Below are positions 59,292 through 64,000 of a DNA stretch of 64,000 nucleotides, piece by piece. A program made the translations under genes and the position numbers. Positions within the stretch are counted from its first letter, which is position 1. Each line of letters opens with the position of its first letter. The notes under the pieces were generated by a model that was given only the letters and a program-made list of their open reading frames with translations, ran no database searches and was not told the origin of the DNA. The stretch is from Chelatococcus composti (GTDB lineage: Bacteria; Pseudomonadota; Alphaproteobacteria; Rhizobiales; Beijerinckiaceae), in the NCBI RefSeq assembly GCF_014201415.1, contig NZ_JACHEH010000006.1:124001-188000 (forward strand). Direction: 5' to 3'.

Positions 59292-59642
59292 ATGACGGAC
59301 GATCTCGCCGCAAGAACCTGCACGCCATGCAAGGGCGGGATACCCCCGCTCTCGCGGGACGCCATTGCGCCTTACGCGAAGCAGGTTCCGCAGTGGCAGG
59401 TCGGCGAGGACGCCACCCGCATCACCCGCACCTTCCGCTTCAGGAACTATGCGGACGCCTTCGCCTTCGTGGCGCGCGTATCGGAGATCGCCGAGCAGCA
59501 GGGCCACCATCCGGACATCACCTTCGGCTGGGGCTATGCCACGGTCACGCTCCAGACTCACAAGATCAAGGGCCTTCACGAGAACGACTTCATCATGGCC
59601 GCCCGGATCGACGAGATCGCCGGCGACGCCGCGGCGGCCTGA
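59292..59642 (+). CDS. phhB: 4a-hydroxytetrahydrobiopterin (pterin-4a-carbinolamine) dehydratase
   Basis: A 116-residue dehydratase that recycles the pterin cofactor of phenylalanine hydroxylase or acts in a related pathway. The signature EQQGHHPDITFGWGYATVTLQTHKIKGLHENDF carries the paired His and the Trp/Thr-His positions of the active site. Start at 59292 gives MTDDLAARTCTPCKGG, a CxxC-like N-terminus normal for the family. No phenylalanine hydroxylase gene lies in the window. Confidence 0.93.
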   Translation: MTDDLAARTCTPCKGGIPPLSRDAIAPYAKQVPQWQVGEDATRITRTFRFRNYADAFAFVARVSEIAEQQGHHPDITFGWGYATVTLQTHKIKGLHENDFIMAARIDEIAGDAAAA

Positions 59643-59686
59643 GCCTCGCAACCCGCCTTCCCTCAACATTGCTGCCGGAGCCGATC

Positions 59687-60319
59687 GTGCTGATCGACCA
59701 GACCCTGCTCGTCACCCAGTTCCTGACGCTCTTCGCCGTCCTCGATCCGATCAGCCACACCACGCTCTTCCTCTCCGTCACGGGAAGGCTCGATCCGGCG
59801 GAGCGGCGCAAGGCGGCGCTCATCTGCGTGCCCGTGGCCTTCGCCATCCTCGTGGTCTTCGCCATCATTGGTCAGTACGCGCTGGCGGCGATGAACATCT
59901 CGCTCATCTCCTTCCAGATCGCCGGCGGCATCATCCTGCTCATATTCGCCCTGTCGATGACCTTGGGGGACAAGGAGCCGGCGCCAGCCAGCGAGGCGGG
60001 CGCCAGTGATGCGGCAAGCGTCGCCATCTACCCTCTCGCGGTGCCGATCATCGCCGGGCCGGGCGCCATGCTGGCCATCGTCATTCTCATGGACAACAAC
60101 CGCCTGACCTTCATCGAGCAGATGGAGACGGTGGCCATGCTGGGTCTCAACATGCTCATCCTGCTCGGCCTCTTCCTGTGCGGCGGCACTGTCTCGCGCC
60201 TCATCGGCCGTCACGGCGCCAACGTGCTGCGCCGCGTGATGGGCATCCTGCTCGCGGCCCTGTCGATCAACCTGATCCTGGAAGCGACGGCCAAGTGGCT
60301 GGGCCTGCCGGCGATTTGA
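59687..60319 (+). CDS. MarC-family membrane protein
   Basis: A 210-residue polytopic protein of the MarC/UPF0056 family. FLTLFAVLDPISHTTLFLSVT is the conserved first helix with its DP pair, and YPLAVPIIAGPGAMLAIVIL the second conserved block. Six hydrophobic segments are visible. Function is unknown. GTG 59687 is preceded by GGAG at seven bases; it lies 44 bp after the pterin dehydratase gene. Confidence 0.9.
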   Translation: MLIDQTLLVTQFLTLFAVLDPISHTTLFLSVTGRLDPAERRKAALICVPVAFAILVVFAIIGQYALAAMNISLISFQIAGGIILLIFALSMTLGDKEPAPASEAGASDAASVAIYPLAVPIIAGPGAMLAIVILMDNNRLTFIEQMETVAMLGLNMLILLGLFLCGGTVSRLIGRHGANVLRRVMGILLAALSINLILEATAKWLGLPAI

Positions 60320-60426
60320 GGGAGAAGCGGGTAAAGCGGCACGCCTTGCGCATCCCCGCCCGGCACCGCTCAACGCCAATTGTCATGAGATGGGCACTTC
60401 AATGTCCATTCCGGCCTGACGCGGAA

Positions 60427-60502
<76 letters not shown>

Positions 60503-60650
60503 TGAAGGTCGGCGCGTTTTAGGCCGGCGCGGGGGCGGCTGTCAATTGCTGTTTCGCGCCATCGCGCAGCGAGTGCGATGGGTTGTTCACAGCGACGGAG
60601 GGCGCTAAACGAAAGCCTCCCGTCCGTCCTCACCATCCTCCGGATTTTCG

Positions 60651-60941
60651 ATGCGCGCGATTCTCGATGTTCTCATGGTCGTGTTCGACCTCTACACCTG
60701 GCTCGTGATCGCCTCGGCCGTCATCAGCTGGCTGGTCGCCTTCAACGTGGTCAACACGCGCAACGACGTGGTGCGGGCGATCTGGAACTTCCTCTACCAG
60801 GTGACGGAGCCCGCCCTGCGGCCCATCCGCTCCATCCTGCCCAACCTCGGCGGCATCGACGTCTCGCCCATCATCCTGCTGCTCATCATCTTCTTCATCC
60901 AGCGGGTGATCGTCCTCTACATCTACCCGGCTGTCATCTGA
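60651..60941 (+). CDS. yggT: YggT-family integral membrane protein
   Basis: A 96-residue protein with two or three hydrophobic segments and the YggT signature [51 protein letters not shown]. It is linked to osmotic tolerance and to membrane-associated cell-division or photosystem proteins in other bacteria; the exact role is unknown. It starts 148 bp after tRNA-Ala, on the other strand. Confidence 0.93.
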   Translation: MRAILDVLMVVFDLYTWLVIASAVISWLVAFNVVNTRNDVVRAIWNFLYQVTEPALRPIRSILPNLGGIDVSPIILLLIIFFIQRVIVLYIYPAVI

Positions 60942-60963
60942 GCCGGCCGCGCGGGGCAGGCCC

Positions 60964-61293
60964 ATGGGCAGTGGCGCCTTCACGCGCACGGACACGGGGC
61001 TGACGCTCACCGTGCGCCTTACGCCGCGCGGCGGGCGCGACGCGATCGAGGGCACCGAGCAGCTCTCGGACGGCCGGGCTGTCATCAAGGCCCGCGTGCG
61101 CGCCGTGCCCGAGGACGGGGCGGCCAACACGGCGCTCACCCGCCTTCTCGCCAAGAGCCTCGGCGTCTCTGCCTCCGCCGTCTCGCTCGTTTCCGGGCAC
61201 ACGGCCCGCATCAAGATCCTGACCGTCGCGGGTGACGCCGCTATGCTGGAGGCGCGGCTCGCGGCACTCATCAAGCACGAGAACCGGACATGA
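60964..61293 (+). CDS. yggU: DUF167 (YggU) family protein
   Basis: A 109-residue protein with [54 protein letters not shown] and KIL, the complete DUF167 signature. A structure is known but no function. It follows yggT by 22 bp and overlaps the folD start by four bases, the conserved yggT-yggU-folD order. Confidence 0.93.
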   Translation: MGSGAFTRTDTGLTLTVRLTPRGGRDAIEGTEQLSDGRAVIKARVRAVPEDGAANTALTRLLAKSLGVSASAVSLVSGHTARIKILTVAGDAAMLEARLAALIKHENRT

Positions 61294-62201
61294 CCACCCA
61301 TCCCACGACCCGAATCATCGACGGCAAGGCCTTCGCCGAGGGCCTGCGCCGGCGCGTGGCGGACGCCGCGGCAGACTTCCTCGCCCGCTCCGGCCGCGCG
61401 CCCGGCCTCGCCGTGGTGCTCGTGGGCGACGATCCGGCAAGCAGCGTCTACGTCCGCAACAAGGCGCAGCAGACGGTGGAGGCCGGCATGGCCTCCTTCG
61501 AACACCGCCTGCCGGCGGAGACGAGCGAGGCCGAGCTTCTGGCGCTCGTCGCGCGGCTCAATGCCGACGATGCGGTGGACGGCATCCTCGTGCAGCTGCC
61601 GCTGCCGGCGCACATCGACGCGCAGAAGGTGATCGAGGCCATCGACCCGGCCAAGGACGTGGACGGCTTCCACCCCGCCAACGCCGGGCGGCTGATGACC
61701 GGCCTGCCGGGGCTGGTGCCCTGCACGCCGCTGGGCTGCCTGATGCTCATCAGGTCCGTGCAGCCCGCTCTCGCCGGGCTCGAGGCCGTCGTCATCGGGC
61801 GCTCCAACATCGTCGGCAAGCCGATGGCGCAGCTTCTCCTCGCCGAGAGCTGCACCGTCACCATTGCCCATTCGAAGACGCGCGACCTGCCGTCCGTGTG
61901 CCGCCGCGCCGACATTCTCGTGGCCGCCGTCGGCCGGCCGCAGATGGTGCGGGGCGACTGGGTGAAGCCCGGCGCCATCGTGATCGACGTCGGCATCAAC
62001 CGCGTGCCGGCGCCCGAGCGCGGCGAGGGCAAGATGCGGCTTGTCGGCGACGTGGCCTATGACGAGGCGGTGGAGCGCGCCGGCGCCATCACGCCCGTGC
62101 CGGGCGGTGTCGGGCCGATGACCATCGCCTGCCTCCTGCGCAATGCGCTCGCGGCGGCCGTCGCCCGCACCGGGATCGTGGTCGACGTGCCGTCGGCCTG
62201 A
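61290..62201 (+). CDS. folD: Bifunctional methylenetetrahydrofolate dehydrogenase/cyclohydrolase FolD
   Basis: Interconverts methylene-, methenyl- and 10-formyl-tetrahydrofolate. The 303-residue protein has [16 protein letters not shown] with the catalytic Lys, [18 protein letters not shown], and the NADP-binding [14 protein letters not shown], plus the ending [15 protein letters not shown] overlap with the DUF167 gene indicates coupled translation. Confidence 0.97.
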   Translation: MTTHPTTRIIDGKAFAEGLRRRVADAAADFLARSGRAPGLAVVLVGDDPASSVYVRNKAQQTVEAGMASFEHRLPAETSEAELLALVARLNADDAVDGILVQLPLPAHIDAQKVIEAIDPAKDVDGFHPANAGRLMTGLPGLVPCTPLGCLMLIRSVQPALAGLEAVVIGRSNIVGKPMAQLLLAESCTVTIAHSKTRDLPSVCRRADILVAAVGRPQMVRGDWVKPGAIVIDVGINRVPAPERGEGKMRLVGDVAYDEAVERAGAITPVPGGVGPMTIACLLRNALAAAVARTGIVVDVPSA

Positions 62202-62273
62202 GCCTCCACCCAAGGTCTGATGGCGCCGTGCAGCATGTGGGCTAGTCTCCCTGCGCCAGCGAGGAAGGAAGGG

Positions 62274-63338
62274 ATGAACGCAGCACCGCCAATGAAGACC
62301 AGCGCCGGCCGGTTCTTCGAGGACTTCCGGCTCGGCGAGACGATCCGCCACCCGACGCCGCGCACGGTGACCGCGGCCGATGCCGCGCTCTATGTGGCAC
62401 TCTACGGCTCGCGCTTTGCCGTCCAGTCGTCGGACGTCTTCGCGGCGCAGATCGGCTACGAGCGCAGCCCCCTCGACGAACTGCTCGTCTTCCACATCGT
62501 CTTCGGCAAGACGGTGCCGGATATCTCGCTCAACGCGGTCGCCAACCTCGGCTACGCCGAGGGGCGCTTCCTGAAGCCTGTCTATCCAGGCGAGACGCTG
62601 TCTGCCGTCTCTGAGGTCATCGGCCTCAAGGAGAACTCCAACGGCAAGACCGGCGTGGTCTACGTGCGCACGCGCGGCCTGCGCTCCGACGGCGCCGAGG
62701 TGCTGGAATACGTGCGCTGGGTGATGGTGCGCAAGCGCGACGAACGGGCGAAGGTCGCGCAGGAGCACGTGCCGCGGCTCGCCGACAGCGTCGCGCCTGC
62801 GCAGCTCGGCGTCGGCTGCCCGCCCATCGACGTCGAGGCCTACGACTTCGGCCTCGCCGGCAGCCCCTGGCGCTGGGGAGACTTCAGCGTCGGCGAGCGC
62901 ATCGACCACGTGGACGGCATGACGGTCGAGGAGGCCGAGCACCAGCTCGCCACCCGCCTCTTCCAGAACACGGCCCGCGTCCATTTCGACCAGCACGCGG
63001 CGGCCGGCTCGCGCTTCGGGCGGCGGCTCATCTATGGCGGCCACGTGATCTCGCTGGCGCGGGCCCTGTCCTTCAACGGCTTGGGCAACGCCTTCCACAT
63101 CGCCGCCATCAACGGCGGGCGGCACGTGGCGCCGCTGTTTGCCGGCGACACGGTCTATTGCTGGAGCGAGGTGCTCGACAGGGCCGAGCTCGAGGGCCGC
63201 AGCGACATGGGTGCGCTGCGCCTGCGCACCATCGCCACCAAGAACATGCCGGCGTCGGGCTTTCCGGGCCGGAGCGGCTCGGACTACGATCCCGCCGTCG
63301 TGCTCGACTTCGACTACTGGGTCCTTCTGCCGCGATAG
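62274..63338 (+). CDS. mch: Mesaconyl-CoA hydratase (double hot-dog, MaoC-like)
   Basis: A 354-residue protein with two fused MaoC-type hot-dog domains. Blocks such as FFEDFRLGETI, LYGSRFAVQSSDVFA, VFHIVFGKTVPDISLNAVANLGYA, GKTGVVYVRT and RLFQNTARVHFDQH match the mesaconyl-CoA hydratase of Rhodobacter and methylotrophs closely as I recall them. It hydrates mesaconyl-CoA to beta-methylmalyl-CoA in the ethylmalonyl-CoA pathway for C2 assimilation. Strong GGAAGGAAGGG precedes the Met at 62274. A separate MaoC enoyl hydratase is the fallback call. Confidence 0.85.
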   Translation: MNAAPPMKTSAGRFFEDFRLGETIRHPTPRTVTAADAALYVALYGSRFAVQSSDVFAAQIGYERSPLDELLVFHIVFGKTVPDISLNAVANLGYAEGRFLKPVYPGETLSAVSEVIGLKENSNGKTGVVYVRTRGLRSDGAEVLEYVRWVMVRKRDERAKVAQEHVPRLADSVAPAQLGVGCPPIDVEAYDFGLAGSPWRWGDFSVGERIDHVDGMTVEEAEHQLATRLFQNTARVHFDQHAAAGSRFGRRLIYGGHVISLARALSFNGLGNAFHIAAINGGRHVAPLFAGDTVYCWSEVLDRAELEGRSDMGALRLRTIATKNMPASGFPGRSGSDYDPAVVLDFDYWVLLPR

Positions 63339-63474
63339 GCAGGTGCAAGGTTGCGGTTACAAAGCATAAAAAATGTCACCGCCTTTGCCGGCTTGCTGCA
63401 TTGCGGTTGACGCCCACATTCGTTACGAAGCCCCTAGCTTCGAGCAACTCCAGACTGCAAGCGGGGAGGCCCAC

Positions 63475-63888
63475 ATGGCCGAGGCGAACGTGCCCGGGAC
63501 GAGACCGGAAGACATCCGCCCCCTTTCGCCGCACCTCCAGATCTATCGCTGGACGTGGACGATGGCGATGTCGGTGGCCCATCGCATCACCGGCGCGGCG
63601 CTCTACGTCGGTTCACTGCTGCTGGTCATCTGGCTGCTGGCGCTGGCCAGCGGGCCGGAGGCCTTCGAGACGGCGCAGTGGTTCTTCGGCTCTTTCCTCG
63701 GCCGGCTCATCCTGTTCGGCTACACGTGGGCGCTGCTGCACCATATGCTCGGCGGCATCCGCCACTTCATCTGGGACGTGGGGCTCGGCTTCGATGCCGC
63801 TTCCCGCCACACCCTCGCCCGCTTGACCCTCATCGCCTCGGCCGCGCTCACGCTCCTCGTGTGGGTGATCGGCTACGCGGTCTCGTGA
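63475..63888 (+). CDS. sdhC: Succinate dehydrogenase cytochrome b556 subunit SdhC
   Basis: A 137-residue membrane anchor of complex II. It has RPLSPHLQIYRW, SVAHRITGAAL with His36, and LLHHMLGGIRHFIWD, whose His is the haem b ligand; three hydrophobic helices follow the usual pattern. The Met at 63475 follows GGGGAGGC at six bases. It is the first gene of the sdh operon, whose promoter must lie in the 136 bp after the mesaconyl-CoA hydratase gene. sdhD follows at 11 bp. Confidence 0.95.
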   Translation: MAEANVPGTRPEDIRPLSPHLQIYRWTWTMAMSVAHRITGAALYVGSLLLVIWLLALASGPEAFETAQWFFGSFLGRLILFGYTWALLHHMLGGIRHFIWDVGLGFDAASRHTLARLTLIASAALTLLVWVIGYAVS

Positions 63889-63899
63889 GGAGGCATTCC

Positions 63900-64000
63900 A
63901 TGGCTTCGACGAAGCACACGCTGCGCACGCCGCTCAGTCGCGTCCGGGGGCTGGGCTCGGCCCGGTCCGGCACGTCGCACTTCTGGCACCAGCGCCTGAC
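63900..64000 (+). CDS. sdhD: Succinate dehydrogenase membrane anchor SdhD, N-terminal fragment cut by the window edge
   Basis: An ATG at 63900 preceded by GAGGAGG opens 33 codons before the window ends. They read MASTKHTLRTPLSRVRGLGSAR and then SGTSHFWHQRL; the LGSA(K/R)SGTxHFWxQR block is the usual N-terminus of alphaproteobacterial SdhD. No membrane helix is reached. Confidence 0.9.
   Translation, partial: MASTKHTLRTPLSRVRGLGSARSGTSHFWHQRL

Overview
The window is a stretch of housekeeping chromosome from a GC-rich alphaproteobacterium, almost certainly in the order Hyphomicrobiales (Rhizobiales). Nearly every third codon position is G or C. The diagnostic marks are an AcpXL/LpxXL cluster for very-long-chain acylation of lipid A, an IalB-type protein, a 1,611-residue NAD-glutamate dehydrogenase, cytochrome c maturation system I, DUF1674 and DUF2794 proteins, and a mesaconyl-CoA hydratase, which implies the ethylmalonyl-CoA pathway. 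The genus cannot be fixed from sequence alone. I saw no insertion sequence, prophage, integrase or CRISPR array.

Layout. 1-6400: the start of an RluA-type pseudouridine synthase, ftsY-yciB, then a leftward ccmA-ccmB-ccmC-ccmD-ccmG run followed by a class III nucleotide cyclase. 6602-9310: acnA. 9506-15590: a rightward cluster carrying ACP, dehydratase, two ketosynthase homologues, a ketoreductase, an MDR-type reductase and a lipid A acyltransferase, enough for a dedicated fatty-acid elongation cycle plus transfer. 15682-26146: assorted envelope and metabolic genes (DUF1223, ggt, LysE-type exporter, LemA, rlmN, ialB, DUF1232, SDR, thpR, aldo/keto reductase, tesA). 26208-29517: an ABC ATPase/permease pair divergent from tesA, the ybbA-ybbP-tesA arrangement. 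29686-38414: a Bax-inhibitor-1 protein with a clear terminator, DUF2794, a 514-bp gap with a probable small RNA, then NAD-glutamate dehydrogenase, bluB and an MFS transporter in a tight run. 38535-41320: L,D-transpeptidase, cfa, a thermonuclease-like protein and a DUF1674 (SdhAF4) protein. 41456-49423: htpX, rsmB, heparinase-like, purH, then acs on the opposite strand. 49695-54765: tRNA-Thr(CGT) and a leftward hemC-hemD-(COG4223)-hemY block. 54975-60319: tsaD-gpsA-EVE-TerB-amidotransferase, a decayed cyclase fragment, a pterin dehydratase and marC. 60427-64000: tRNA-Ala(CGC), yggT, a DUF167 gene, folD, mesaconyl-CoA hydratase, sdhC and the start of sdhD.

Several blocks are functionally coherent: cytochrome c biogenesis; C28 acyl-chain synthesis and attachment to lipid A; tetrapyrrole synthesis; and central carbon metabolism (aconitase, acetyl-CoA synthetase, mesaconyl-CoA hydratase, succinate dehydrogenase). 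The most notable observations are a ketosynthase homologue lacking all three catalytic residues beside an intact one, an MDR reductase in the same cluster that lacks the catalytic-zinc residues and may act as the enoyl reductase, a probable unannotated small RNA with a strong terminator upstream of the glutamate dehydrogenase gene, and the remnant of a nucleotide cyclase catalytic domain.
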